From NCBI GenBank assembly GCA_009733775.1, contig WOGZ01000047.1, forward strand, positions 97,985 to 161,984: DNA of 64,000 nt. Reading direction: 5' to 3'. Positions 1-12,781 of the stretch are shown one piece after another (positions within the stretch are counted from its first letter, which is position 1; each line of letters starts with the position of its first letter). A program made the position numbers and the translations under genes. Below the pieces are notes generated by a model. That model was given only the letters and a program-made list of their open reading frames with translations, made no database searches and had not been told where the DNA came from. Origin of the DNA: Alectoria sarmentosa. Lineage: Eukaryota > Ascomycota > Lecanoromycetes > Lecanorales > Parmeliaceae.

Positions 1-58
1 AATTTTAATATAATATCGTCTTTATTTTAAATAATAATTTAAATAAACGTTTTAAAAT

Positions 59-293
59 TATTAGAAACTTAATGTGTATGCAATGACTTATATTGATAAT
101 ATATAAAAAATATTATTTATGAAAAGTAATTATAAAGAACGACATTACGAAAAAGATGCGCACTCGTTAAAACGTTAAATTAAATATAAATTAGCGCAAA
201 TATGAAGGCATATCGAATATATTAAACATATTAAATATTAATGCAAGTATTGATGTAAATATAATATAAACATATAAGAAAAAAATTATAACA
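59..293 (-). repeat. 3' LTR of the Gypsy-type element (left copy)
   Basis: This 235-bp repeat aligns without gaps to 6596-6830. I count about 30 differences and every one is a transition (C/T or G/A). It is preceded by AAAAT, the same five bases that follow the right copy. The plus-strand start is TA rather than the expected TG, one of the transition sites. Confidence 0.93.
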
Positions 294-3099
294 TTACTTC
301 TTTTCTTAAAATCGAAATTTCTGCGATGATTTTTTAATAAATCTTTTTATATTCGTGATGCACGCTTAAGCGTAAGCGAAGTAACGTTTTTAATCGTTAT
401 AATTTAATATTTCGATTCGAATTCGAAATCGTCATAAATGAAAAAATTATGTATTAATAATGTTAATAAAAAAAATTCGAATGATTTTTCGAATAAAGAG
501 TGAGATTTAGATTTATTCAGATATTTATAATAATAATCGATAATCAAATCGGGGTTTTTTATCGCGTTAACGAATAATTATTATAATAAATTGTTATAAG
601 CTTTAAATTCGATATATTTGATTTTATATATAAGATATTTCTTTATATTTATAATAAAATCTTTTATTCTCTTATCGATTTTGAATTCGAAAATTTCTTT
701 AATTTTTCATATTTTTTTTTTGTCGATATCGATAAATGATGATAAGATTATGCGTTGTTTTGAAAAAAAATTATTATTATTTAAGTGAAATAATTATGAA
801 TGAAAAACGAGGTGAAGTCTTTTTATTAACGTTGATAATTTCAAATAATATATCGAATTATCGTATATTTTAATAATCTTAAAAAGTCTTAAATTTTTAT
901 AATTAAGTGATTTATTTAATTTTATCGTTTTGATGTTACGATTATTCAACATTATTATATCATTTATTATAAATTTCGAAATTAATATATAATGTCGATT
1001 AGCTTACTTTTTTTATAAAGCTCGAAATTATTTGAATTGTTTTTTAATGTGATGTTTTATTCAATTTATTTTATTTATAAAAATATCGATAAATTGAATT
1101 TTTCTTTTAATTTTTTAATTGATAAATTATTTTTAAAAGTTAAGAGATTTTAATTTTAATCGAAAAATGTATTTTTTAATAAGAAGAAAAAGAGATATAT
1201 TTATAAAAATGTTTTTATTTGAGTTTGTTTTAAACTTTATAAGTGAAAGTTAATTTATTTAATCGTTTTAATTATAATTAATATATGCTCGCAGAAATTG
1301 TTTAAGTAACGTATTGATATTTTCGATTTGATCGTTTATTTTAAAGTGAAAAGTAGTAAAGAGTAATGATTTTGTTCTCACTTTGTGATATAGTCTTTTT
1401 TAAAAGTGTGCGATAAATTGTATATCGCGATTAGAGATGATGAAGAAGGGATTTTCTTTCTCTCGTTAAATTTATTCGATAAAAGTTTATATAATCGTTT
1501 TCACCTTAAGAGAGTTTAAGAATATAATTTTTTTTAAAAAGTTTATTTATCACGATTATAACGTGTTAATATAAATAATTATATTTTAAGCAAATTAATA
1601 AAGAGATAATAAAGTCGATAAAGATATTTTATTAATAATCATTTAAAATAAATAAAAACTTTAATAATTCTTATTTATCTTCACGATAAATTTTTAATTT
1701 TTTATAAATGTGATAGTTTTTCATATAGCGTGTTATTGAGTTTGTTATTTTAAATTAATAATAATAACGTGATAATTTATTATAAATAAATAATTTATTT
1801 GCGTGTTTATTAAAAAGTATATCGTGTATATTTTTAATGATCTTGATGCGTAGGTTTAAGTCGTTTAATATATAAAGTTTATCGTTTATATATAATAAAT
1901 CGTCATAGATTTTATAATTTTATAATTCGAATTTAATATTATTTTTGATAATGTTTAAAGAAAGTTTTCTTTAATTTGAAATCTTTATTTAAATAATGTT
2001 TTGAATAACGTTATCGTGTTTATAAACGTTTTTTATTTAACGCAATAAGTTCGAAGCTTCAATAGTGAAGATTTTCGTCGATTCAACATTTAATTTCTTT
2101 TTCAAAGTCTTTATCAAAAATCTCGATGATGATTTTATATTTGATTTTTTATTATTAAGATCGTTTTGTTCGTTGAGTTTATACATTATAATAATTAAAT
2201 AAGTTATATATTTTTTATTTTGTTTAATAGTATAAAGATAAACTGCGTTATATGTTTCATTTTTTTATTTAAATTGTCGTTTTTAAAAATGATTTGATAA
2301 CGATATTATATATAATTATTATTATCGTTTTTTGAGAGGTTTTTTATTCTTCGTATTAAGTTATTAAATTTGATATTTTATTTTTCAAGACGATACGTGA
2401 TGCGAAAGTTAAATTTTGATAAAAATTTTATTCATTTAATTTGACGCGAGTTCAATTGCTTCGATGATATAAAATATTATAAATTTTTATAATTTAAAAT
2501 AATTTGAATGAAATTTTTTATTAAAATTTCCGCGGAATTTTGAATGTTATTTTTCGAAAATATAAATTATAATTATAAGTTCTTTATCATAAATGTCGTA
2601 ATTATATTTAATCGAAAACATTTTTTTAAAAAGAAATGCGATAGGTTTTAAAATTTCATCATTTTTTTTTATAATAATACGGCGATTATTATATAATTAA
2701 AAGCATTAATTTTTAATTATATCTTTTTATTTGAATCGAAATGAGTAAGTATAAATGCGATAATGAACGCTTTTTTGAGTGTATTAAATGCGCGTTACTT
2801 TGAATCATCTTTCGTTTAAGAATATATAAAGTTTTTTTTTTGTTTAATATGTGTGAGATTGATAAAAAATGCGACGATTTTTAAGTATTTTAAAATAAAC
2901 TTGTGATAAAAGTTAATAAAGTTTAAGAATGTTTATATATTTTTAATATAGCGAGGTTCTTTTCATTATGTGATCGTATCGATTTTTTTAAAATTTATTT
3001 CGATTTCGTTAATAATGATAATAAGATCGAAATATTTGATTTAAATAATATAAAAATCGCATTTATTGATATCGAGATAAAGATTAATTTATTAAAGTT

Positions 3100-3420
3100 T
3101 TTTTAAAACCTTTTTTACGTGAAAAACGTATTTTTTTTAAATATTATTATAAATGAAAATATCGTTAAAATACGTTATATAAAAGACGTTCAAATATTTT
3201 TTTAATACGTTATTAATAAACGTTTAAAATGTAATAAAAGCGTTGTATAAATTAAATAATATTATTATATATTTATAAAAATCATATTTAATAAAAAAGA
3301 TTTTTTTTTTATAATCTTTTTTCATTCGAATTTTATTAAAAACAATTATAATATCGAATTTATTATAAATTCGAGCTGCGCAGAGTTTAATAAGAGTTTT
3401 TTTGATTAATAATAATGCGT
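3100..3420 (-). pseudogene. Reverse transcriptase remnant of the LTR element
   Basis: Translating the minus strand in one frame from about 3396 gives a recognisable retroviral-type RT core interrupted by stops. Visible are KFDIII.FNKIRM (family form KLDI..A(F/Y)N.IR), then a segment ending LFNLYNAFITF (family form PFGL.NAP.TFQ), then INNVLKKYLNVF and the catalytic box. The box, at 3161-3172, reads Y-F-N-D where active enzymes have Y-x-D-D. The first aspartate has become asparagine, which one G-to-A change explains. In-frame stops follow the NAFITF segment and lie after the box. Spacing between blocks matches Ty3/Gypsy RT. Clearly a dead copy; integrase and protease parts were not resolved. 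Confidence 0.85.
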
Positions 3421-5044
3421 TTTAATTGAAAATGATGAAAGCATTAAAAATTTGATAATCGATATAAAATTTAAATTCTTTATTCGATTTTTTTATAATC
3501 AAGATAAGGGCGGCGTATAAAAATGTGTTAAATCGAATATATTTCTTTTTCAACATTTTATCGATATATTTTTTGATTATTAATGTTTATTTTTTAGATA
3601 TATTATAAACTCTTTTCGTAAATAATAAAGTTTCTTTTTTAAAATGTATTTCGTGATTTATAAAGCGATTTAATAACAATTTGTTTATTTTCGTGAAATT
3701 TTATATTTTAATTTATTTGTGATATGTTTTAAATACGCGCTTTTTCAATTTCTTTAAAATAAAAGATTTTTTTTTCATTTTATTGAAGACTTTTTATAAT
3801 CGTTTATTATTATTATAAATACGTTTATCGTGAATTCAATTTTTTCAAAAAAAGAAGATTGAGATAATTATTCGAAGTCTTAAAATCACATTGCGATGAT
3901 TTCGTTTTTAAATTTTTTTGTTATTTTCATAAACGCGAAGGCGGAGATTTTTGTTATGTCAGCGTGTTAAAAAAGATTTTTCGAATAAAGAATCTTTTGA
4001 TTCTTTTTATTATTGTGAATTGTTATAAATTTATTGTGTAATAAATAATGCGATATATAATAATTAAAATTGAGCGTGATAATTTTTTTTTGAATAAAAT
4101 ATAAAAATTGTGTTGTTTTAATTATGATATTTTTAAAATAATATTAAATTATTTAAATGCGATGATGAAATATTATAAATTTTTTATATAATTTTCGATA
4201 ATTAATTTGATTAAAATCATATATATAATATTAAATATAAATTTATTATTAATTAAGCGCAATTTATAAGATTTAAATAAGGTTATTTTCGATAATTTGT
4301 TTTTTATAATAAAGGTAGCGTTCATAAAGTCATATGCGAAGATTTTAATATTCGTAAAATAATCGACTTTGATAACACTTTTGTTGATATAAGTTTATTT
4401 ACGAAAATTTAATTGTTATTTATATTATAATAATGTTTTAATAACGATAATATAAGCGAAAAGCGTAATTGAAGTGAGAGTAAGATTTTCGTTTTTTAAT
4501 TTTTGAATTTTTATACGTAAACGTTTTTTTAGGTTTTTAACGATGATTTAATCAGAGATATATAATTTTTCGATTTTTTAAAAAATTCGATAAGTTTTTA
4601 TTTCTTCGTTTCGACTTTTATAATTTTCATTATAATCTTAATTTGATCTTTATTAAATGAATTTGCATTTTAATATAACGCATTATTATTATCGAAGCGA
4701 TAATTAATTTTAAAACATTTTTAATAACGATTTTCTTTAATAATGCGATTAATTAAAGTTTTTAAATAATGATATTTAGTATTTTAATATAAAAAGTTTT
4801 ATTTAAAGTTGTTTGATTGATTATTGTTTTTCTCTTTATCGAAAAAAGAATTATTATTATATGTTAATAATTTAACGAATTCTTTATTTATTTTTTAATC
4901 GTTTTTAAATTTGTTATTCTTATTTAAAAGAGCATTATTAATAATTTTTAAATCTGCGACGATATAACGTATATGAGCGATCATATCTCGAAATGAAATA
5001 AAACTTTCGTTAGAAATTCGATATTTCAATCGTGTATTAATTAA

Positions 5045-5398
5045 TTATTTTAGATTGAACATTTTTAAGATGTTCGTATAATTTAAAAAAACGATGATTG
5101 CATTAAAACGAGCGTAAAAAATTTCGAAAAACTCTTTTTTATCTTTGATATTCATATCGAAATTTAAATTATAAAATTCAACATTTAATTTAATAAGTTT
5201 ATCGTATATTTTAAACATATTTTTTAATTCTTTAATTATTTCGTTTATCGTGAAATAAGAATTATAATAAATTATATTTAAACGAGTTTTGATGATATCG
5301 AAAATCGTGTTTTTATAATAATTTCTCACATAATCGATTTTATTTAATTCAATAAGAAATTGTTTAGCATTTTGTCTGAACTTCGCATAAAAATGCAT
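5045..5398 (-). pseudogene. Gag-like fragment of the LTR element
   Basis: This 117-codon ORF is the only long open frame in the first 10 kb. Its sequence resembles the capsid part of fungal Gypsy Gag: a start with F..KFRQNAKQFL, a central segment INEIIKELKNMFKIYDK and a later FFEIFYARFN. It lies on the same strand as the RT remnant and nearer the 5' LTR, as Gag should. The region upstream toward the LTR and downstream toward pol is full of stops, so it is a surviving piece rather than a gene. Composition is strongly biased to Ile, Asn, Lys, Phe and Tyr because of the AT-rich drift. Confidence 0.8.
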
Positions 5399-6595
5399 AC
5401 GTTAATCATTTCATTTATAACGATCTTTTTTAAAATCCTTAAAGTTTTTCACGTTTGAATAATGTTTATTAATGTTGATAACGATTTTTATATTCGTAAC
5501 ATTTATTTTTATAATAAATGTGTAATGTTGATTGTTTTTTTTTAGGAGATTGAAAAAAGAAACGTTATTATAACGTGAACGAATCTTTATATAATGTTTA
5601 TTCGCATTAAAGTTTATTAATTCTTTTTTATATAACGTCGCAGCGACAATTTTGAGTTGTTTATTTTCACGATATAAGTTTTTCGTTATAATACGATATT
5701 TGTCTCATAATCGTCGAATTTTTATAACATTTTCTTTTTTTTAAATAATACGCGTATTAACGTTTTTTTAATTAATGAGTTAAAGTATAAAATTTGATTT
5801 TAATTTCATTTATTTTTTTATCGATTTATATATTCTCTTATTAAAGTATAATTAAATTTTCTCGACAGATTTAAACATTTTTAATCATATTTTTAAATGT
5901 ATTATGTTATTTTTTAGGAGATTTAATTGCATTATTGACGAAGTTTTCGAATAAATTAATGATCGCATAAATAAAGTTCGCGTCGTCTTTAATAATATTT
6001 ATAAGTAACACTTCGTTTTAAAACTCGTTTGATTTAATGATGAATCTTTTAACGCGTTAACGTAGGTTTTTTAACGATTCGTGAACATTTTTGATTAAAC
6101 GTCTTTTAAAGCGTTTTTTGATGGTTTTTTCATTTGAATTATATTAAATAAAAACGAATTTCACGATTTAAGTTTTGATTATTTTTATCGAAATTGTTAG
6201 ATAATAAAGAATATTGCATTTCGTCTATTACATTTATTATAATATTTTAATTTTAATTTTATATTTTAATAATTTTGATATAAGCGTTACTCTCGAATTT
6301 ATAAAAAAAATTCGATAAAATGTCGATTTTATTTTTTGTTCGTAATCTCAGTTTTTTATAAATGAAAAACTTTAACGTGATTGTGATTAAGGTTTAATTA
6401 TTTATAAAATCAAGGCGATTGCTTTCTTTTAATTGATTTCGTGAATTCATTGATTTGATTCGCGTTTTGAGTTTTTAACGTATTATCGTTAAAATGTTAA
6501 TAATAAAATGTTATCGTGATTAATGTGTCTCTTTGAATACACTTTTAATTTCGTTAACAATTCTTTATTATTTGAAAGAGAAATAAATAATATTA

Positions 6596-6830
6596 TGTTA
6601 AAAACTTAATGTGTGTATAATAACTTATATTAATAATATGTAAAAAATATTATTTATGAAAAGTAATTACAAAGAACGATATCACGAAAAAAATGCGCAT
6701 TCGTTAAAACGCTAAATTAAATATAAATTAACGTAAATATGAAGACATATCGAACATATCGGGTATATTAAATATTAATGCAAATATTAATGCAAATATA
6801 ATATAAACATATAAAAAAGAAATCATAATA
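6596..6830 (-). repeat. 5' LTR of the Gypsy-type element (right copy)
   Basis: Ungapped 235-bp partner of 59-293. It starts TGTTA on the plus strand and is followed by AAAAT, completing the target duplication. Differences from the other LTR are all transitions and occur in both directions, so both copies were mutated independently after insertion. Confidence 0.93.
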
Positions 6831-6835
6831 AAAAT

Positions 6836-9800
6836 TATTAATCAAAACGTAAAAAAAACAATTATTCGTTTATTTCGGAAAGTAATTTATGTTATATTTA
6901 AACGAATTAATATATATATTATTCGATAAGTTTAATTTCATTATCGACGAGAATAACGTTTAAAAAGCTTTATATTATATCGATTAATCTCGTAAACGAA
7001 TAAGAAAAATAATTAATTAACGTAATATCTTTTTACGTGTTATTTGATTTATTACATTAATTAATTAACGAATTAATTGATTTATTTTTTTAAACGAATT
7101 AACGACTTATAAACGAATTAATAAGTATTTTATAATTCTCATTAATTAAACATTAAGATTCTTAAACGATAAAAAATACGAATAAGCTTTTTTAAATATG
7201 AGATTATAAATTAATAAAGAATTTGAATAATTAAAAAAATGGAACTTTTTATCTATCTTTATTATAAAAAAAAATTTATTATAAATTTTTTTTTAAAATT
7301 GAATTATTCAAGATATTTTTATCGATTTTATATAAAATTATATTCTTTTTTATTACGATAATTTCGAAAAAAATGAATTTCGATTAATAATTATATGCGA
7401 TAATATATTCGTTTATTACAATTTTAAAATTATTAATATATGTTACGATGAAAAAGTTTTATTAAAATGTTTATTTTCGTATTCGTTTAATTTTAATTTG
7501 ATCGATATCTCGTTTTCGATATTTAAAACGTGAATTTAAAAACATTAAAATATAATTATATTATATTTTAACGAAAAACGATATAATAATTTTTAGATTT
7601 AATTATTTTTATATAAAAGAAAAGATATAACGTAAGCAATATTTATTAAAAAGATGAAATATATTATAAACATTAAAATAAAATAAACGTTATTAAAAAC
7701 GAAATAAACCTTATTAAGATATTAAAAAAATGAGTTCTTATAAATATTTATATATGTTTTTTATCGCTATACTTTTAACTTAATAAATTTATATCGTTAT
7801 AAAAGTTTTACTTCATTTATTAATTTTAATCGTAATTTTTATTTTCGATAAAATATAAAACGAGCTTTATTATAAAAATCGTAAATATATATATATATGT
7901 TAAAACGCGAGTTGGCTTTTTTTTACGCTCAAATGCGTTTATATTAATAATTAATTCGCGTTTAATGCTTGATTCGATATTTAATTATTTTTATTTATAT
8001 TTAAAATTATCGCCTTTTCATTATTAAATATATTGAGATTTATAATATTTATTTAATAGTTTTTATTTTACATTTTTTAAAACTTTTTAATCGTGCGATA
8101 TGACGTTTAACTTTATATAATTAATATAATTTTTTAAATTAATATATATCGAATTGTTAATTTTATATTTTAAGATTATTAATAAAATTATCGTGATTTC
8201 ACAATTATAAATATAATTAATAAAATATTAATAATTAAAATAATCACGTGCAATAAACTTAATTTTAAAATAAAAAAATCGAATATTTATAAAAAAAATC
8301 GATCGAATTTAATAACGATATAAATAATTAAATAATCGTAATAATAAAAGTTATCGTACGATCACGTGATTATTATATATTATTCTTTTTTCTCTCAACT
8401 CTTTTTTTGCGAACGTTATTTTTATATTTATTTTTCAATTATTATTTTCAATTAAATATCAAATTTATAAATAATTAATTAATAATAAATTTATTTATTT
8501 GATTTATTACGATAATTATTAATTAGCTTATTAAATTTTAACTTATAATAAAATAATGTTTACGCGAATCTTTGATAAAATAAATCGATTTAAAATAATT
8601 TTAATTATTATAATTCTTTTTATAATACTTTTAATAATCGCGAATAATACGTTTAATAGCGACGATAAAGTTAATTTTATTTTTCGCAATTTGAGCATTA
8701 AATAATTATTCGATAAAATTTGTAATTAATAAAATTTCGATAAAATTTATAAATTTATAATTTAAAAATTTATCGCTATATATAATTATTACAAAAACGA
8801 TTTTAATAATAATATACTATTTTTTAATAACATTAAATTTGTTACAAGCGTATTAATATATTAAATTAAATTAAAGCTTTTTTTTTAAATTTTTAATTCT
8901 ATAATTCATCGAATATCGTGTTTAAAACTTAATTATATTCGCTTAAATCAATCTTTTAAACGTTAAAATGTTTTTATTTAATTTTAATAAAAACGTTATA
9001 TAATGAAGTCGCAACGAATAAAATTCGATGATATAATATATATTTAAACGATATAACATATTTATAAACACGATTATCTTAAATAATGTTTAATAATAAA
9101 TATAAAGTAAACAAATTGTTATCAAATATATATCTTTTAATTTTAATGTTAAATGCGATCTTTTTATCCTTTTAAAACGATTTTATATTAAATTTATATT
9201 ATATAAATTTCATTTCTTCATTATTGAGCGAATCAATATCGATAACGTTTTTTTAAACGATAAAAAAGTGATATAACTTCGTTTTCGCTTTCGATTGAAT
9301 TAATTTTTTATTATTCTTTTACAAACGAGATTATTAACTTTTTTGAATATTTATAATCTTTAAGATTTTTTATTAACGTTTTCTTTTATTTTTATTTTTC
9401 TCGTTATCGATCGTCGTTCATAAATCGTTCAATTAATTATCGAATTAAATTATTATCGATGCTCGCATTTTAACAATAAAATTAAATTAAAAAAAAAACG
9501 ATAAAAGTATAAATTATTCGATTATATAAAACTTAAATTTTTATTAACAAGCATTATTTGATTAAATATCGCTTCTTTTAAATTTATAAATCGTTTTTTA
9601 TTTATTAACATCTTCGATAATAACATATTATATAAAAACTTAAATAATTAATTCGATAACGACGAATTGAGTTATAAAAGATTTAAAAAAACTTAATCAT
9701 CGAAAAAGAACGCTGTCTCTTAAATTCAAAAAATTTCGATTTATTTAATTTTAATAGCGACGTAATTATTATATAAAATTTTATAACGAATTTTAAATTA

Positions 9801-10250
9801 AATATTCTAATAATAAATATAATAAATACGTTCATTTTTATTATAATTTTATTTTTCTTAATTTAATCAAACGAGGATCGTTTATTGTTAATAATTATAA
9901 AAGTGTTTACACGTTTTTTTTTATAATAAATTTTTTAAAATTAAGCTTTTTGCGTAATAATAATATAATTTATAAATATATTAAAAAAGCCTTTTTATAT
10001 ATTTATATTATATCGTTTATTAAACAATTTCAATTTTAATTCGATTATAAAAATGAAATAATTGTTGCGACGATTATTTTATTTTTTACGTGACTTTAAT
10101 GATAATATAAATAAAAAATAACGAAATCGATTATTAATCGAGCGTAAATAATAACGATAACGACAATAATAACAATAACAAATAAATCGAGATTTAAAAA
10201 GGTTACATTTACTTTAAATGATCAATAAATTATACACGGTTTCAAATCTA
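6836..10250. other. AT-rich, gene-free degraded DNA
   Basis: This stretch has the same composition as the retrotransposon (mostly A and T, with surviving C and G often as CpG) but lies outside its target duplication. No ORF of useful length, no LTR partner and no recognisable domain was seen on either strand. It is probably an older RIP-degraded repeat. The switch to normal composition is abrupt, at about 10,230-10,280. Confidence 0.8.
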
Positions 10251-12160
10251 CACGATTTTATTATTATATCAGGATTCTACCTTCTGCGTGCATTTGACGA
10301 TGATTCAAACAAAAAATTGCGGGGGCGATTGCAAGTTTTGCGCTCCCGCCAAGGGTTTCGCAAACAGGAGTAAACTCTTTACTCCGTAGACATCCTCTCA
10401 AGCCTTAATCAATTTTATACCGTTAGTGTAGACTGACTTGCAAACCGCATATTCCCAAATTTCGGCCAGTGCTGTTTCCATAGGCCCTATTGGTAATGCC
10501 GTTGTCCTCGGAAAAACTCGGTTCTTCATTCAACAAGGCTTCCATTCAAGCGCAACACACTACATTTCATCTTGATTGTGCGGGCAGTGCATCCAGAAAT
10601 TAAACGTACACTGCAAGATTCCGTACATAATATCCTTAGTGATTGTGATCTACCCAACTGGACCCACTTACCGACTTTCCCACGCTGTTGCGATCCCTGG
10701 TCGGAGCCATCATCGCGGAGACGAATCGGTTGTTCGTGGAGCTGCCCTTCATTCCCCCAAATGCATGGCTGTTTCATCGCAGCCACTGCTCGTCTAAAAT
10801 GTGCACAGAGAGCCTGTGATGTCTCACGTACCCGCCAATATGCTCGTGTTCGTGAACACTAGCACCATACATCAATCCTATGATCTGGCCAGCTGGGACT
10901 GATGAATAGAGGGCGAGGAAGGGCCGTCCATGGCGTCGGTGTGGGATCTATGGATCTGTTTGAGACGAGACTGGAAGCAGAAAGGAGAGGGCGAGGAGAA
11001 AGAGTACTGTGGCTTTTTTAGCCCGAATGGCGGCACCTGTCTACCATCCAGCGAGGGACTGGGGTCGTGCATTGGGAAGAGATTCGTGCAGACGGAAATT
11101 TGCGCAGTGCTCTCATGAGTGATGGAAGAATACAGCGTTGAGCTGAAGTTGGAAGGGTCTCGGGAACAAAATTGGCTTTTGACGAGGGCGAAAGCCTTGA
11201 AGACGCCGTCGGAGAATATGGGCTTCACAATGGTATTAGAGCTGAGGAAGGACATGCGCGACTTTAGGGCGACCCTTACTCGAGACTCAGTCGTGGCCGA
11301 GGTCAGCACTGTTACGCGGTGGGAGACCAATATAAGATCCGCTGATCCCACTGTCCCAAGTACCACAAACAAAGGAAATCTGCCACCCATGCCTGTTTCC
11401 CCCGTAGATCTTGTCGCCAGGTCGCCTTCTCCAGAACCGTTGACAGAGCTTCCATTCCCGCTCACCAGTCATACATCCGTCACTGTTCTTACCATCGATG
11501 GTATCCGAGGTGTGCTCTACCTAGCACAAGACATGACCTAGTACTAACGCAAATACCAGATACTGTTCCTGAACTCCCAAAGCCCGTTTAGTATCTCTCC
11601 CTATACCCTTCATCTCCTACCTCCTCGCGCTGATGGTATTCGCCTCCCGCCAGAAGATTTTTACCCAACAGACCACTTCCATGTCGAAAGTCACAGCGAA
11701 GGAGACACAACGAAGAAAATGCTAAGATCGTTGGCCTGGCAAGACATCCATGAGAAGATCACATCCACAATAGACGAATACAACGCGCCCAAAGATGTAA
11801 TTTGAATCGCTGCAATCAATAGCATGGACAATCGGACGTCTAACGATATATATCTGCTACTTATCTCCGTGAACTCGAAATCGAAACTGTCCAAAAAGGT
11901 TCTGTCTCCGGTCTCAGAAAAGCAGACCATTAAACTCAGAGGGCAACTGTTATTCACATCAATTTCTCCAGATTCAATTCAACTGAGGCAATGGTGTTGT
12001 TTGGTATCTGCTGAGATGCTCCGCCAACCTTGTCGGGAACAATCAGCACCACAAAGTCTTCCCAGGAAATCTGCACGAAGGCGGCTCAAGCTACACTGTG
12101 GTATCTAAAAACTTCCAGAGAATTGGAGATCTTCAGGAAAGCCATCACTTTTTCAGATTT
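10251..12160. other. Normal-GC stretch without a convincing gene
   Basis: Several ORFs of 60-195 codons overlap here on both strands (the longest is 10878-11465, minus), but none has a recognisable domain and none dominates. A plus-strand segment at about 11,479-11,516 reads VTVLTIDGIRGVL. It recalls the start of patatin-like lipases but lacks their full glycine-rich motif and has no supporting downstream sequence. It may be decayed gene material at the border of the AT-rich block. Confidence 0.5.
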
Positions 12161-12781
12161 TTAAAAGAACTCAAAGACCTCCTGGTTCTTCAACAGATCA
12201 AAAGTCGGTACAGCCTCGAGGCTTGCGCCTTCCACCACCACTTTGTTTGCAAAACTTGTGCAGCAACTCTCAATCGTCGCCCAATCCGCCAGTTTCCCAG
12301 ACACCATATATTTGACCCCGCCTGAGCTGCGCGAGAAGCCTCCCAGCCCCTCGAGGACTCTCTGCGCCCAATCTTTCGACGTCCGAGCCTTGCCCGATTT
12401 TCTCATGTGCATCGTCTTCTCGGGCCACGCGAGCTGCATGTGCTCTTCCACCGCTTCCGAGTCCTCGAGCTTGGCGATCAGCACCCGGGCCACAATGTCG
12501 TCGTGACGGCCAAACGGCACGAAGCAGTTTTCGTAATCCCAGACCACCATCTTGAGATCTCCCTTGTGCGGGTCCAACTGCTCCCGTTCTTCGAATTTCT
12601 TGATGCGGTAACGAATGCATTTCTGGTCTTGGGGTGGATCTTTTGGAGCTACGATGAAGGCCCAGTGGTAATCTGGTGGACCGGTGGAGCTGCTGTCGCG
12701 GAGAGCGCCCTCGAGAGCATAGAGGACTACGTAGAGGCGGGGCTTTTTGTATCCCAAGAGAACGTGTACGGTGGTACTCAT
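12161..12781 (-). CDS. Uncharacterised tandem-family protein, copy A (206 aa)
   Basis: Function unknown. It is the shortest member of a local family with two longer relatives at 13596-14753 and 15483-17459, all on the minus strand. Family features are a start such as RLYVVLYALE, then YHWAFIVAP (residues about 37-46), a segment FVPFGRHDDIVARVLIAKLED, and a later tryptophan-containing helix DWAQRVLEGL. The protein is single-exon and ends soon after the core domain, without the charged tails of its neighbours. There is no signal peptide or membrane segment, so it is probably cytosolic. The arrangement recalls a fungal family I remember as DUF6914; that name is unverified. The start Met directly precedes the first conserved strand, as in the other copies. 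Confidence 0.75.
   Translation of the reverse strand: MSTTVHVLLGYKKPRLYVVLYALEGALRDSSSTGPPDYHWAFIVAPKDPPQDQKCIRYRIKKFEEREQLDPHKGDLKMVVWDYENCFVPFGRHDDIVARVLIAKLEDSEAVEEHMQLAWPEKTMHMRKSGKARTSKDWAQRVLEGLGGFSRSSGGVKYMVSGKLADWATIESCCTSFANKVVVEGASLEAVPTFDLLKNQEVFEFF

Larger units (their letters stand above)
54..6835 (-). mobile_element. RIP-degraded Ty3/Gypsy-type LTR retrotransposon, complete with target duplication
   Basis: The element proper is 59-6830 (6772 bp), flanked by the direct repeat AAAAT at 54-58 and 6831-6835. Two 235-bp LTRs bound it. Read on the minus strand the LTR begins TGTTA and ends TAACA, as retroviral-type LTRs do. A purine tract (AAGAAAAGAAG on the minus strand, about 297-307) lies next to the left LTR, so the left LTR is the 3' LTR and transcription ran right to left. 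Order also fits: Gag remnant at 5045-5398, reverse transcriptase near 3100-3420. The interior is nearly pure A/T with many stops. No clear primer-binding site remains. The element cannot code for active proteins. Orientation and Gypsy type are well supported; family name unknown. Confidence 0.93.

Noticed and set aside
8361..8370. Palindrome ATCACGTGAT with an inverted partner TAATCACGTG near 8241 in the AT-rich block
   Set aside because: Only about 10 bp long; in DNA of this composition with retained CpG such palindromes arise easily, and no element borders were found.
11479..11516. Patatin-like start (VTVLTIDGIRGVL) on the plus strand
   Set aside because: The glycine-rich oxyanion motif is incomplete and neither the GTSTGG nor the DGG parts appear downstream in any frame.
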